DNA from: Flavobacterium fryxellicola
GTDB taxonomy: Bacteria > Bacteroidota > Bacteroidia > Flavobacteriales > Flavobacteriaceae
DNA: 64,000 bases
NCBI RefSeq assembly: GCF_900143245.1
Contig: NZ_FRDK01000005.1
Location: forward strand, 157,657 to 221,656
Direction: 5' to 3'
Position 1 is the stretch's first letter, and each line of letters starts with the position of its first letter. A program made the position numbers and the translations under genes. A model generated the notes under the pieces. That model ran no database searches and was not told the origin of the DNA. It saw only the letters and a program-made list of their open reading frames with translations. This document shows positions 47,203 to 56,785 of the stretch, piece by piece.

Positions 47203-47285
47203 TAATATTTATTATTTACAATAACATGAAATGATTTATTTTTACTAATTAATAATAACCCGCTATTAATCCCGTTAAAAAAGCA

Positions 47286-50200
47286 ATGAGAAAAATACTT
47301 TTGGCCATAATAGTCTTGCTTCCGTTTGTTTCTTTTGCTCAAATTAAAGGTGCCATTACCATCGAATGGCTAGAAAAAAAAGAAATGTCCTATGGGGATT
47401 CTAAAGTTGTTATTCCTCATTTTACGGGCAATAGCTTTCATTACGATGCTTCCAATAAAACTTTACTTTTTACTCTAAAAATAAAAGATCCCGTCTCTTT
47501 TGAAGAAGTAAAAGTACAAATCACTACTATAAATTACGAATCAATTTCAGTGGATCAGCTTGGCGACTTAGCCTCTGAAAACATTCCCATAACAACCAAC
47601 GCATCACTAGTTGTCTCGAATTCAAGAGATTTCAAAGAAGCATTTATTAATATTTCGCCCATCATAAAGGATGATTTTGGATTCAAGCGAATCAAATCCT
47701 TTTCTTATGAAATAGAAAACAACAATGCTAAAACAACGCAATCCACAAAAAGAGTGAACACAATTTCTAATGCTGTTTTAGCAAGTGGCAACTGGTTTCA
47801 ATTTTATGTAGAAAAATCGGGCGTATATAAGCTATCTAAAAACTTTCTACAGCAACTGGGACTTGATATTACTGCAATTAACCCTCGAAAAATAAAAATT
47901 TACGGTAATGGCGGCCGCATGCTACCGCTGTCAAACAGTATTTATTATCCTAATGATTTAATAGAAAATGCAATTCAGATTAACGGCGAAAGTGACGGCG
48001 TTTTTAACAACGAGGATTATATCCTTTTTTATGCCGAAGGAGTAGACACTTGGAATCAGGAAAGTAGAACGCACCTTAATTTATATGATAACAAATCCTA
48101 TTACTATATTACCGTCCATGGCGCTGACGGAAAGAGAATTTCTCCTATGGAGCAACCTACAGGAAGTAGCACGATGAATTTAACGTCTTTTGATGATCAT
48201 CAATACCACGAACAAGATCTTGTGAACATTGCCCGTTTGGGTCGACAATGGTTTGGCGAGTCATTTGACGTAAAAAATGAACAGGAATTTGACTTTATTT
48301 TTCCAAATATTGACTCCTCCGTTCCTGTAAAAATAATGCTAACAGCAGCCTCTGCAGCTTTTACACCCACCTCCTTTAGCGTAACTGCAAACGGCAATGC
48401 AGCGGGTACCATTTCCTTTCCTGCACTTAGCAGCAATTCTGGAACCGAATTTATCTTAGGTTCGCTTCCCAGTAACTCCAATTTTAATGGCGCAGAAAAC
48501 ACAAAAATAAAATTAAAATACAACAATAACGGCATACCCGGCTCCAAAGGCTTCCTAGATAACATTAGGCTGATCGCCAAAAGAAATCTTCAAGGCTACG
48601 GAAAACAATTTCATTTTCAGTACGATCAGTCCGGCTCCAATTTAGGCATTGTAAATTATGAACTTTCAAATGCCACTGGAATTAATCAGATTTGGGACGT
48701 TACTGATCCTTACACCGTTTCCAAAATCGAAAACACAAATCAGCCTACATTCAGTTTCAAAGCCAATTTAGGCGAACTACGAAAGTACATAGCAGTAGAT
48801 GCCACCGATTATTACACTCCTTTAAGAGATAGTAAATCAAAAGTTGCCAATCAAAATCTAAAAGGAACTTTATTTAAAAATAGTCAAGGTCAATTTCAGG
48901 ATATAGATTACGTCATTATTTCGCCCTCTTCTTTAATTTCACAAGCAGAGAAATTAGCTAATTTCCATCGCAACTATTCTAATTTAAATGTCAAAGTAAT
49001 TCCTTTAGAATTAATATATCAAGAATTTTCTTCGGGAAAACAGGATATTGCTGCGATAAGAAACTGTATAAAATACATTTATGAAAATGCTTCAACGAGC
49101 ACTAAAAGAGTAAAATATATTAATCTTTTTGGTGATGCATCTTATGATTTCAAAAATAGGATCGTAAACAATACGAATGTCGTGCCTATTTATCATTCTT
49201 TAAATAGTAGCACAACAGGAGAATCCTCTTTTGCCTCGGATGATTTTTTTGGATTAATGGATCCCTCCGAAGGAAATATTGTCTCCTTCTTTGGAGGAAT
49301 CGACATTGCAGTGGGCAGAATGTTGGTAAATGACACAAAACAGGCTGATGAGATGGTGAATAAAGTAGTTGAATACCATGATGTAAAATCGTACGGAAGC
49401 TGGAGAAACAACTTTGTTTTGGTTTCTGATGACTCCGATATACCGTCAGATGCCAGTTTACAAAACAGACAAAATGGGCTTGCAAATACGATTTCTTTGG
49501 AAAAGCCATTTTTGAATGTAACTAAAATTTTATTAGATTCCTATGCGCAAGAAGCCTCTGCTGGTGGTTCCAGATATCCAAAAGCAAGAACTGATTTTTT
49601 TAATGCTTTCGAAAAAGGAGCTTTGGTGTTCAATTACTTAGGCCATGGTGGTGAAGATGGTTTGTCAGCAGAACGCATTTGGGAAAAATCAGACGGGCAG
49701 AACTTAAGTAATCAATACAAATATCCATTGTTCATAACGATTACTTGTGAATTTTCTCGTTTTGACAATCCGTTTAGACCAACGGCTGGAGAATACACGT
49801 ACTGGAACCCAAAAGGAGGAGCAATTGCAATGATTACTACCATACGCTCTATTGGTCAATTTAGTGCCGAAAACTTTAATGATGGACTAACCAAAAACCT
49901 ATTATCCTATGGATCAAATCAGTACCAATCTATAGCAGAAGCATTGCGGATCTCTAAAAATAGTAACCCAAATTCAGCTACCAATGTTGTTTTTTATATT
50001 GGCGATCCTGCCATCATGCTGGCGGTGGCCAGACCAAAAATCAGGTTGACAAAAGTGAATGACATTCCGGTAACTCAAAGTATCGACGACTTCAAGTCAT
50101 TATCAAAAATAAAACTAACAGGAGAAGTTACCGATGAAAACAACAATCCGTTGACCACATATAATGGTGAAGTCGCTACCACTATTTTTGACAAGGCGGT

Positions 50201-51116
50201 CAGCAGAACAACCTATAACAATGACGGAAATAGCCCTCCAATTAACTTTACTGTATTAGGAGAAACAATATTTAGGGGAAATGCAACGGTTACTAATGGT
50301 CAATTTGAATTTAGTTTTGTCGTGCCTCGAGACATCAGAGTCCCACTAGCCAATGGAAGGATTAGCTTTTATTCCAAAAAAAACCAGCTTCTACAAAACG
50401 AAACTGGGTACGATTCCACTATCAAAATAGGTGGGATAAACCAAAATGCTATTGCAGACAATATTAGCCCAAGAGTGAGGTTATATATGAATGATGAAAC
50501 ATTTGTTTCTGGAGGCACAACAAACGAATCTCCTTTTCTTGTTGCGAATCTTGAAGACGAAAATGGGATAAATACAGCAAGTGGAATAGGACATGACATT
50601 GTTGCCGTATTAGATGGAGATGTCAGCAATGCTTTTGTTTTAAACGATTATTATCAAACTACACTAGACGATTTTACTAGTGGAACACTTCGGTTTCCAT
50701 TACGGAATTTAGCTCCAGGATTACACACCATTACATTCAAAGCCTGGGATGTATACAACAACCCAATCACCGCTGAGATTCAATTTATTGTAGTAGGCGA
50801 TGAAACAATAACATTGACGCATGTATTAAATTATCCGAACCCATTTATCAGTTACACAGAGTTTTGGTTTACACACAATAGACCTTATGAACCATTAGAA
50901 GTTCAGGTCCAAGTAATGACAATAACAGGGAAAATAGTTTGGACAAAAAATCAAATTATTACAACAGAAGGTTTTTTATCAAAAGAAGTAACTTGGGACG
51001 GTAAAGATGATTTTGGCGACCGATTAGGAAAAGGGGTTTACGTATACAAGCTAACCGTAAAATCAACCTTGACCAATATGAAAAGTGAAAAATTTGAAAA
51101 ACTTGTAATACTTTAA
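47286..51116 (+). CDS. porU: Type IX secretion system sortase PorU
   Basis: 1276 residues. Signal peptide MRKILLAIIVLLPFVSFAQ, then an N-terminal beta region, a C25 gingipain-like peptidase domain with catalytic His 787 in LGHGGEDG and Cys 821 in ITCEFSRFD, and a C-terminal region ending in a FlgD-like or CTD-like fold (HVLNYPNPF, GKGVYVYKLTVKS). PorU cleaves C-terminal sorting signals from T9SS cargo at the cell surface. Divergent from gldJ, followed by porV. Confidence 0.96.
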   Translation: MRKILLAIIVLLPFVSFAQIKGAITIEWLEKKEMSYGDSKVVIPHFTGNSFHYDASNKTLLFTLKIKDPVSFEEVKVQITTINYESISVDQLGDLASENIPITTNASLVVSNSRDFKEAFINISPIIKDDFGFKRIKSFSYEIENNNAKTTQSTKRVNTISNAVLASGNWFQFYVEKSGVYKLSKNFLQQLGLDITAINPRKIKIYGNGGRMLPLSNSIYYPNDLIENAIQINGESDGVFNNEDYILFYAEGVDTWNQESRTHLNLYDNKSYYYITVHGADGKRISPMEQPTGSSTMNLTSFDDHQYHEQDLVNIARLGRQWFGESFDVKNEQEFDFIFPNIDSSVPVKIMLTAASAAFTPTSFSVTANGNAAGTISFPALSSNSGTEFILGSLPSNSNFNGAENTKIKLKYNNNGIPGSKGFLDNIRLIAKRNLQGYGKQFHFQYDQSGSNLGIVNYELSNATGINQIWDVTDPYTVSKIENTNQPTFSFKANLGELRKYIAVDATDYYTPLRDSKSKVANQNLKGTLFKNSQGQFQDIDYVIISPSSLISQAEKLANFHRNYSNLNVKVIPLELIYQEFSSGKQDIAAIRNCIKYIYENASTSTKRVKYINLFGDASYDFKNRIVNNTNVVPIYHSLNSSTTGESSFASDDFFGLMDPSEGNIVSFFGGIDIAVGRMLVNDTKQADEMVNKVVEYHDVKSYGSWRNNFVLVSDDSDIPSDASLQNRQNGLANTISLEKPFLNVTKILLDSYAQEASAGGSRYPKARTDFFNAFEKGALVFNYLGHGGEDGLSAERIWEKSDGQNLSNQYKYPLFITITCEFSRFDNPFRPTAGEYTYWNPKGGAIAMITTIRSIGQFSAENFNDGLTKNLLSYGSNQYQSIAEALRISKNSNPNSATNVVFYIGDPAIMLAVARPKIRLTKVNDIPVTQSIDDFKSLSKIKLTGEVTDENNNPLTTYNGEVATTIFDKAVSRTTYNNDGNSPPINFTVLGETIFRGNATVTNGQFEFSFVVPRDIRVPLANGRISFYSKKNQLLQNETGYDSTIKIGGINQNAIADNISPRVRLYMNDETFVSGGTTNESPFLVANLEDENGINTASGIGHDIVAVLDGDVSNAFVLNDYYQTTLDDFTSGTLRFPLRNLAPGLHTITFKAWDVYNNPITAEIQFIVVGDETITLTHVLNYPNPFISYTEFWFTHNRPYEPLEVQVQVMTITGKIVWTKNQIITTEGFLSKEVTWDGKDDFGDRLGKGVYVYKLTVKSTLTNMKSEKFEKLVIL

Positions 51117-51132
51117 TAATATACTATATTTG
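51103..51132 (+). promoter_or_regulatory. porV promoter, TTG-N19-TATATTTG
   Basis: TTG (51103-51105) lies in the last codons of porU, and TATATTTG (51125-51132) follows after exactly 19 nt, 23 nt before the porV ATG. It implies that porV can be transcribed independently of porU. Confidence 0.75.
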
Positions 51133-51154
51133 TTTAATAAATAGTACCACTAGA

Positions 51155-52324
51155 ATGAAAAAAACCGTATTCCTTTTAATTTGTCTCTTACTTGTATCCT
51201 TTGCAAAAGCACAGGAACGCGTTATAGTACCCGGCGTTCAATTTTTACTTGTAGCTGCTGATGCAAGAGCAGCGGGTATGGGTGACATAGGAGTTGCGAC
51301 CTCTGCCGATGCTTTTTCGCAGCAATGGAACCCAGCTAAATATGCGTTTTCAACAGACGCACAAGGATTTTCGCTCAGTTATACACCGTATCTCACTGAT
51401 TTAGTAAATGATATTTCATTAGGACAGTTGACCTACTATCAAAAATTGAATGAACGTAGCGCATTTGCTGGAAGCATTCGCTATTTTGGTCTAGGAGACA
51501 TTGAACTAAGACAAACCGGAGAACAAAACGAAGATTTCCCCATAGTCTCTCCAAACGAATTTGCAATTGATGGATCTTATTCCTTAAAACTAAGTGAAAA
51601 ATTCTCAATGGCTATTGCTGGACGATTTATTAATTCGAATTTAAAAGTAGCTTCAGACAGTAATGATGCCTCCTCCGCTAGTTCTTTTGCAGTTGATGTT
51701 GCTGGTTTTTATCAATCTGAAGAAATAGCTTACAGTGAATTCAACGGAAGATGGAGGGCTGGTTTTAATATTCAAAATTTAGGTCCAAAAATCAGTTATG
51801 ACAATGATGAATTCAACAACAACTTCTTGCCTGCTAATTTAAAAATCGGAACTGGTTTTGATTTTATATTAGACGAGTATAATAAAGTTGCAGTAAATGT
51901 TGAACTAAATAAGTTACTTGTTCCAACACCTCAGAATCCTGATTTAAATGGAGACGGCACGGTAACACCTGAAGAAAGAAATCAAAATAATGATAATTAC
52001 CGATCGATAGGATGGACCTCTGGCGTTTTTAAATCTTTTGGAGATGCTCCTGATGGTCTTAGTGAAGAAATCAAAGAATTTACTTATGCGCTTGGCGCGG
52101 AATATTTATACCAAGATTCTTTTGCGATGCGTTTGGGTTACTTTCACGAAAGTCCGTTAAAAGGTGCTAGACAATTTTTCTCTCTTGGAGCAGGTTTCAA
52201 ATACAATGTCGTTAAGGTGGATGTCTCCTATTTATTTTCATCATCAAAAGTTAAAAACCCACTAGAGAACACACTTCGTTTTTCACTCACCTTCAATTTT
52301 GGGGATAAATACGACGAATATTAA
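51155..52324 (+). CDS. porV: Type IX secretion system outer-membrane protein PorV (LptO)
   Basis: 389 residues. Signal peptide MKKTVFLLICLLLVSFAKAQ, then FLLVAADARAAGMGDIGVATSADAFSQQWNPAKYAF, the FadL-like N-terminal signature of PorV. The rest is a beta-barrel, ending with alternating hydrophobic residues and a terminal aromatic (RFSLTFNFGDKYDEY). PorV carries cargo from the translocon to PorU. Own promoter at 51103-51132 and a strong terminator after it. Confidence 0.96.
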   Translation: MKKTVFLLICLLLVSFAKAQERVIVPGVQFLLVAADARAAGMGDIGVATSADAFSQQWNPAKYAFSTDAQGFSLSYTPYLTDLVNDISLGQLTYYQKLNERSAFAGSIRYFGLGDIELRQTGEQNEDFPIVSPNEFAIDGSYSLKLSEKFSMAIAGRFINSNLKVASDSNDASSASSFAVDVAGFYQSEEIAYSEFNGRWRAGFNIQNLGPKISYDNDEFNNNFLPANLKIGTGFDFILDEYNKVAVNVELNKLLVPTPQNPDLNGDGTVTPEERNQNNDNYRSIGWTSGVFKSFGDAPDGLSEEIKEFTYALGAEYLYQDSFAMRLGYFHESPLKGARQFFSLGAGFKYNVVKVDVSYLFSSSKVKNPLENTLRFSLTFNFGDKYDEY

Positions 52325-52348
52325 ACTAAAATAAAACAATAATTAACA

Positions 52349-52396
52349 ATCCAAATTTCAACTCAAAACATCGAGATGAAATTTGGATTTTTTTTC
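52349..52396 (+). terminator. porV terminator
   Basis: Perfect 12-bp stem ATCCAAATTTCA / TGAAATTTGGAT with a 16-nt loop and T8. Confidence 0.85.
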
Positions 52397-52407
52397 CCTA
52401 AAAAAGC

Positions 52408-52890
52408 ATGAAAGAAATAACAATTACAACACAATTTAAAGTATTTGATTCAACTACTGATTTACCATTTGATGTTCAGAACTTAATGGACCAAGCAGCG
52501 GCAGTAAGAAAAACTGCTTATGCACCTTACTCAAAATTCAGAGTTGGAGTCGCCCTAATTTTAGATAATGGCCAGGTCATTTTGGGTTCAAATCAAGAAA
52601 ACGCAGCTTATCCCTCTGGACTTTGTGCAGAACGCGTCGCTATATTTTACGCAGGAGCAAAATATCCTGAAGCTAAAGTTTTAAAAATGGCCATTACCGC
52701 TGCATCGGACACAAACGAAACTACAACACCAATTCCACCTTGCGGATCCTGTAGACAAGCAATAGCAGAATACGAAATCAAGCAGGATACACCAATAGAA
52801 ATCTATTTCATGGGAGAAATTGGCACAATTTACAAATCTGAATCCCTAAAAAATTTACTCCCATTTATGTTCGTTAAAAAGTTCTTGTAA
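52408..52890 (+). CDS. cdd: Cytidine deaminase
   Basis: 160 residues, the homotetrameric-type cytidine deaminase. Substrate region YAPYSKFRVGVALI, catalytic YPSGLCAERVAIFYA (zinc Cys and Glu) and zinc ligands PPCGSCRQAIAEY. It deaminates cytidine and deoxycytidine to the uridines. It sits between porV and pdhA, with the porV terminator 12 nt upstream of its start, so its promoter is unclear. Confidence 0.94.
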   Translation: MKEITITTQFKVFDSTTDLPFDVQNLMDQAAAVRKTAYAPYSKFRVGVALILDNGQVILGSNQENAAYPSGLCAERVAIFYAGAKYPEAKVLKMAITAASDTNETTTPIPPCGSCRQAIAEYEIKQDTPIEIYFMGEIGTIYKSESLKNLLPFMFVKKFL

Positions 52891-52938
52891 AAACTCTAAA
52901 AATTGTCTATTAAATTTTAGTTCTTAGATGGAATGTCT

Positions 52939-52946
52939 TATTTTTG
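52939..52946 (+). promoter_or_regulatory. pdhA promoter -7 box TATTTTTG
   Basis: TATTTTTG matches TAnnTTTG, 100 nt before the pdhA ATG. The leader carries a small GC hairpin CCCGA / TCGGG at about 52951-52965. Confidence 0.55.
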
Positions 52947-53046
52947 CATCCCGACGCTTCGGGGCGCAAATTTGTGGGAGGAAACTGTTTTGCGTTATAG
53001 GTACAAATTGATAATACAATAACACTTTAGCAAAAGAAAAGATCAG

Positions 53047-54045
53047 ATGAAAGAAGTAACAAAAGAAGTATATTTAAAGTGGTATGAGGACATGCTGCTT
53101 TGGAGAAAGTTTGAGGACAAACTTGCCGCATTATACATCCAACAAAAAGTTAGAGGTTTTCTACATTTATACAACGGTCAAGAAGCAGTTTTAGCTGGTG
53201 CATTACACGCTATGGACTTGACTAAAGACAAAATGATTACTGCATACAGAAATCACGTTCAACCAATAGGGATGGGAGTTGATCCTAGACGCGTAATGGC
53301 AGAACTTTTAGGAAAAGTAACTGGAACTTCAAAAGGTATGGGAGGTTCTATGCATATTTTTTCGAAAGAACACCGTTTTTATGGTGGCCACGGAATTGTA
53401 GGAGGACAAATTCCAGTAGGTGCAGGATTAGCTTTTGCAGATAAATATTTTGAGACTGGTGGTGTAACTATGACCTATTTTGGTGATGGAGCAGCACGTC
53501 AAGGATCTTTGCACGAAGCTTTTAACATGGCTATGCTATGGAAACTTCCGGTGGTATTTATCGTTGAAAATAATGGGTATGCCATGGGAACTTCTGTAGA
53601 AAGAACAGCCAATCATACTGATATTTGGAAATTAGGTTTAGGCTACGAGATGCCTTGCGGACCTGTAGACGGAATGAATCCTGTAAAAGTGGCTGAAGCG
53701 ATGACGGAAGCAATTGACAGAGCACGTCGCGGAGACGGACCCACTTTCCTAGAAATGAAAACATACCGTTATAGAGGCCACTCTATGTCGGATGCTCAAC
53801 TTTACCGTTCAAAAGACGAAGTAGAGGAATACAAGAAAATCGATCCAATTACACAAGTTTTAGATGTAATTAAAGATCAAAAGTATGCTACAGAAGAAGA
53901 AATCAAAGTAATTGACCAAAGAGTAAAAGATCTGGTGGAAGAATGTGTAACATTTGCCGAAGAATCTGAATACCCACCAATTCAACAACTTTACGACGTA
54001 GTATACGAACAAGAAAACTATCCATTTATTCCTCATAAACTATAA
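53047..54045 (+). CDS. pdhA: Pyruvate dehydrogenase E1 component subunit alpha
   Basis: 332 residues. N-terminal LYIQQKVRGFLHLYNGQEAV, KGMGGSMHIFSKEHRFYGGHGIVGGQIPVGAG, and the thiamine diphosphate motif FGDGAARQGSLHEAFNMAMLWKLPVVFIVENN. The phosphoserine-type loop YRGHSMSDAQLYRSKDEVEEYKK is present. Part of the pyruvate decarboxylation step feeding acetyl-CoA. It precedes pdhC by 7 nt. The E1 beta subunit is not in this window. Confidence 0.95.
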   Translation: MKEVTKEVYLKWYEDMLLWRKFEDKLAALYIQQKVRGFLHLYNGQEAVLAGALHAMDLTKDKMITAYRNHVQPIGMGVDPRRVMAELLGKVTGTSKGMGGSMHIFSKEHRFYGGHGIVGGQIPVGAGLAFADKYFETGGVTMTYFGDGAARQGSLHEAFNMAMLWKLPVVFIVENNGYAMGTSVERTANHTDIWKLGLGYEMPCGPVDGMNPVKVAEAMTEAIDRARRGDGPTFLEMKTYRYRGHSMSDAQLYRSKDEVEEYKKIDPITQVLDVIKDQKYATEEEIKVIDQRVKDLVEECVTFAEESEYPPIQQLYDVVYEQENYPFIPHKL

Positions 54046-54052
54046 ATCAATT

Positions 54053-55729
54053 ATGGCAACAATAATTACAATGCCTCGTTTGAGCGATACGATGACGGAA
54101 GGAACGGTAGCGACTTGGCTAAAAAAAGTAGGTGACAAAATCAACGAAGGGGATATCCTTGCAGAAATCGAAACTGACAAAGCAACAATGGAATTTGAGT
54201 CTTTCAACGAAGGCACTCTTTTACATATAGGAATACCCGCAGGTGAAACTGCACCGGTAGATTCTTTATTAGCAATTATAGGAAAAGAAGGCGAAGATAT
54301 TTCAGCATTACTAGCAGAAAAACCAGCTGATGCAGCTCCAGCTAATGAGGAAACAAAAACTGCTGAAGAAATAAAAGGTACTGAAGAAACAGCAGCTCAA
54401 GCTGAAACTACTAAAACGACAGCAACTTCAACCGCCTCTCTGCCAAAAGGAGTTGTGGTTATCACAATGCCTCGTTTAAGCGATACCATGACAGAAGGAA
54501 CAGTAGCAACATGGTTAAAAAAAGTAGGAGACGCTGTGGCTGAAGGAGATATTCTTGCTGAAATCGAAACCGACAAAGCAACAATGGAATTCGAGTCTTT
54601 CAACGAAGGAACTTTGTTGTACATAGGAATCGAAGAAGGAAACACTGCTCCTGTTGATAGTCTTTTGGCAATTATAGGACCAGCTGGCACCGATATTAGC
54701 GGAATAGCTAATAATTATAAAACTGGTGGAACTTCAAAAGATGCTCCTGCTGCAGCAGAAGAAAAAGAAACCGCTGCAACAGAAAAAGAGAAAGAACCAA
54801 TTGTACAAGAAGCTTCCACAGACGGACAACGCATTTTAGCGTCACCATTAGCAAAGAAAATTGCAAGTGACAAAGGAATCCAACTAACACAAGTAAAAGG
54901 GTCAGGTGAAAACGGTCGTATCGTAAAAAGCGATATTGAAAACTTTACACCAGCTGTTGTAGCACCACAAACCGCTGCTGCACCTGCTGCAAAAGCAGAA
55001 ACTGCCGCTGCACCTGTCGCTCCAAAAGTTTTTGTTCCAGCCGGAGAAGTGTTTACGGAGGAAATTAAGAACTCGCAAATGCGCAAAATTATTGCGAAAC
55101 GCTTGGCTGAATCGCTATTTACAGCGCCACATTATAACTTAGTTATCGAAGTGGCGATGGATGATGCAATGGCTTCCAGAGTAGTAATTAATAGCGTTCC
55201 AGATACCAAAGTTTCGTTTAACGATATGATTATTAAAGCTTGCGCGATGGCTTTAAAGAAACATCCAAAAATCAATTCTCAGTGGAAAGAAGATGCCATT
55301 ACAATAAATCACCATGTGAATATTGGAGTAGCTGTAGCTGTTGAAGATGGATTAGTGGTTCCTGTATTGAAATTTACTGATGCCATGAGTTTATCTCAAA
55401 TAGGCGGAAGCGTAAGAGATCTTGCTGGAAGAGCTAAAAACAAAAAATTACTGCCTACAGAAATGGAAGGAAGTACGTTTACGGTTTCTAACTTAGGAAT
55501 GTTTGGTATCGTTGAATTCAATTCAATTATCAACCAACCTAATTCTGCCATCCTATCCGTAGGAGCAATTGTAGAGAAACCAGTAGTTAAAAATGGCCAA
55601 ATCCTAGTAGGAAACACCATGATGCTATCTCTTGCTTGCGACCACCGCACAATCGACGGAGCAACTGGAGCACAGTTCTTACAAACCTTAAAACAATACA
55701 TTGAAAACCCAGTGACCATGCTTGCATAA
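54053..55729 (+). CDS. pdhC: Pyruvate dehydrogenase E2, dihydrolipoyl acetyltransferase with two lipoyl domains
   Basis: 558 residues. Lipoyl domain 1 at 1-78 (Lys 43) and lipoyl domain 2 at about 135-212 (Lys 175), both with ETDKATMEFESFNEG; they are nearly identical, so domain duplication or gene conversion is likely. Ala/Glu-rich linkers separate them from an E3-binding domain at about 260-297 (ILASPLAKKIASDKGI). The catalytic domain ends with CDHRTIDGATGAQFL. It accepts acetyl from E1 and passes it to CoA. Starts 7 nt after pdhA; terminator follows. Confidence 0.96.
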   Translation: MATIITMPRLSDTMTEGTVATWLKKVGDKINEGDILAEIETDKATMEFESFNEGTLLHIGIPAGETAPVDSLLAIIGKEGEDISALLAEKPADAAPANEETKTAEEIKGTEETAAQAETTKTTATSTASLPKGVVVITMPRLSDTMTEGTVATWLKKVGDAVAEGDILAEIETDKATMEFESFNEGTLLYIGIEEGNTAPVDSLLAIIGPAGTDISGIANNYKTGGTSKDAPAAAEEKETAATEKEKEPIVQEASTDGQRILASPLAKKIASDKGIQLTQVKGSGENGRIVKSDIENFTPAVVAPQTAAAPAAKAETAAAPVAPKVFVPAGEVFTEEIKNSQMRKIIAKRLAESLFTAPHYNLVIEVAMDDAMASRVVINSVPDTKVSFNDMIIKACAMALKKHPKINSQWKEDAITINHHVNIGVAVAVEDGLVVPVLKFTDAMSLSQIGGSVRDLAGRAKNKKLLPTEMEGSTFTVSNLGMFGIVEFNSIINQPNSAILSVGAIVEKPVVKNGQILVGNTMMLSLACDHRTIDGATGAQFLQTLKQYIENPVTMLA

Positions 55730-55750
55730 CCACTGCTTCAATATAAATTT

Positions 55751-55790
55751 AAACCCGTCTCTTTTTAATAAGGAGACGGGTTTTTTGTTT
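55751..55790 (+). terminator. pdhC terminator
   Basis: Perfect 11-bp stem AAACCCGTCTC / GAGACGGGTTT around an 11-nt loop, then T-run; 21 nt after the pdhC stop. Confidence 0.85.
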
Positions 55791-55827
55791 TGGGCATGTC
55801 CTCACTTCCACTAGCGTTGCAGTGAGG

Positions 55828-55906
55828 TCGGGCTATTCGCTGTATCTTTTATCCCTCTCGTTAAAAAACGAGAGAGATAAAAGGATGCCGCTACTATCCC
55901 TCATGC
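55828..55906 (-). repeat. Intergenic hairpin repeat, copy D
   Basis: Read on the minus strand it opens with GCATGAGGGATAGTAG, carries a long hairpin (55843-55885, arms built from CTTTTAT plus CCTCTCGT and their complements, loop of A residues), then GCGAATAGCCCGAC. The opening and closing modules recur at 58131-58214 on the plus strand around a different hairpin. Confidence 0.65.
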
Positions 55907-56340
55907 GAAAACGACCAAATGACCTATAAAACAAGCCAATTTAATCGCAGAAATACCCGATAATGACATAAATTATATTTTCACATGACTAGATCATGTA
56001 GTCTTTCACATTGAAATCGTCCCAAGATATACGAACTACTCCGTTGACACACTCGCAGCATAACAAAGAGCACGAAGGAACTGGCAACTAAAAATAATCG
56101 AAATACAAACTAAGACAAATTGCCTTTAATTTTTAAACTTCTTTTCAATCCGCTCGGTTTTATAAGTGGTTTTAAAATTGCAACTATGCTATAATTGATT
56201 TGCTGTTTCCGATGCAGAATGGAATTTTAGATTATAATAAAATAGTTAGATATGTTTAATGTCATCAAAATACTATTACTTAAGAGTTAGTTTAAAATCA
56301 TTTTCAGCAAATAACTATTAATTTTACGAGATATTTAATT
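55907..56340. other. Non-coding stretch before the RidA-like gene
   Basis: About 430 nt. No open frame with neighbour-like codon use. A small palindrome ACATGA / TCATGT is seen near 55983-55999. Nothing else supported. Confidence 0.5.
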
Positions 56341-56349
56341 TATTTCAAA

Positions 56350-56721
56350 ATGATCGAAAAACACTATATCGAACCAAATGAAGGCTTTTCTCAAGCGGTT
56401 ATTGTACAAACTGGAAATTTTAAAACCATTTATATTTCAGGACAAATTGGAATAGGTGCTAATTTAGAGTCACAAACAATTACAACTTTTGAGAATTTAG
56501 AAAAACAACTACTAAATTGCAACGCTACTTTTAAAGATGTGGTAAAAATGAACACCTACATTGTAAATTTTAATCCAGAGTTTGATTTGCCTATTTTTAG
56601 AAAAATTAGAAATAAATTTCTAGGAAATGCTGGCTTTCCAGCAAGCACCTTGGTAGGAGTTCCCGTTTTAGGAAATAAAAACTGGCTCATCGAAATCGAA
56701 GCGATTGCTATTGTTGAATAA
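56350..56721 (+). CDS. RidA/YjgF-like protein lacking the catalytic arginine
   Basis: 123 residues with the RidA fold: PNEGFSQAVIVQTG, YISGQIGIG, TFENLEKQLLNCNATFKDVVKMNTYIVNF, and the C-terminal IEIEAIAIVE. In imine deaminases of the family the segment before it reads PAR; here it reads FPASTLVGVPVL, so the substrate-binding arginine is replaced by Ser. Deaminase activity is therefore doubtful; a non-deaminase Rid subfamily is more likely. It stands alone, convergent with the glycosyltransferase gene. Confidence 0.82.
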   Translation: MIEKHYIEPNEGFSQAVIVQTGNFKTIYISGQIGIGANLESQTITTFENLEKQLLNCNATFKDVVKMNTYIVNFNPEFDLPIFRKIRNKFLGNAGFPASTLVGVPVLGNKNWLIEIEAIAIVE

Positions 56722-56785
56722 AGTAATGCGTTGAATGTAGTTTTCCAATTTGAATAACTTTCCATGCTTCAAAAGTTTATCACTA

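Noticed and set aside
55907..56340. Phage or integrase remnant downstream of pdhC
   Set aside because: Short suggestive stretches were seen on the minus strand but no sustained frame or motif.
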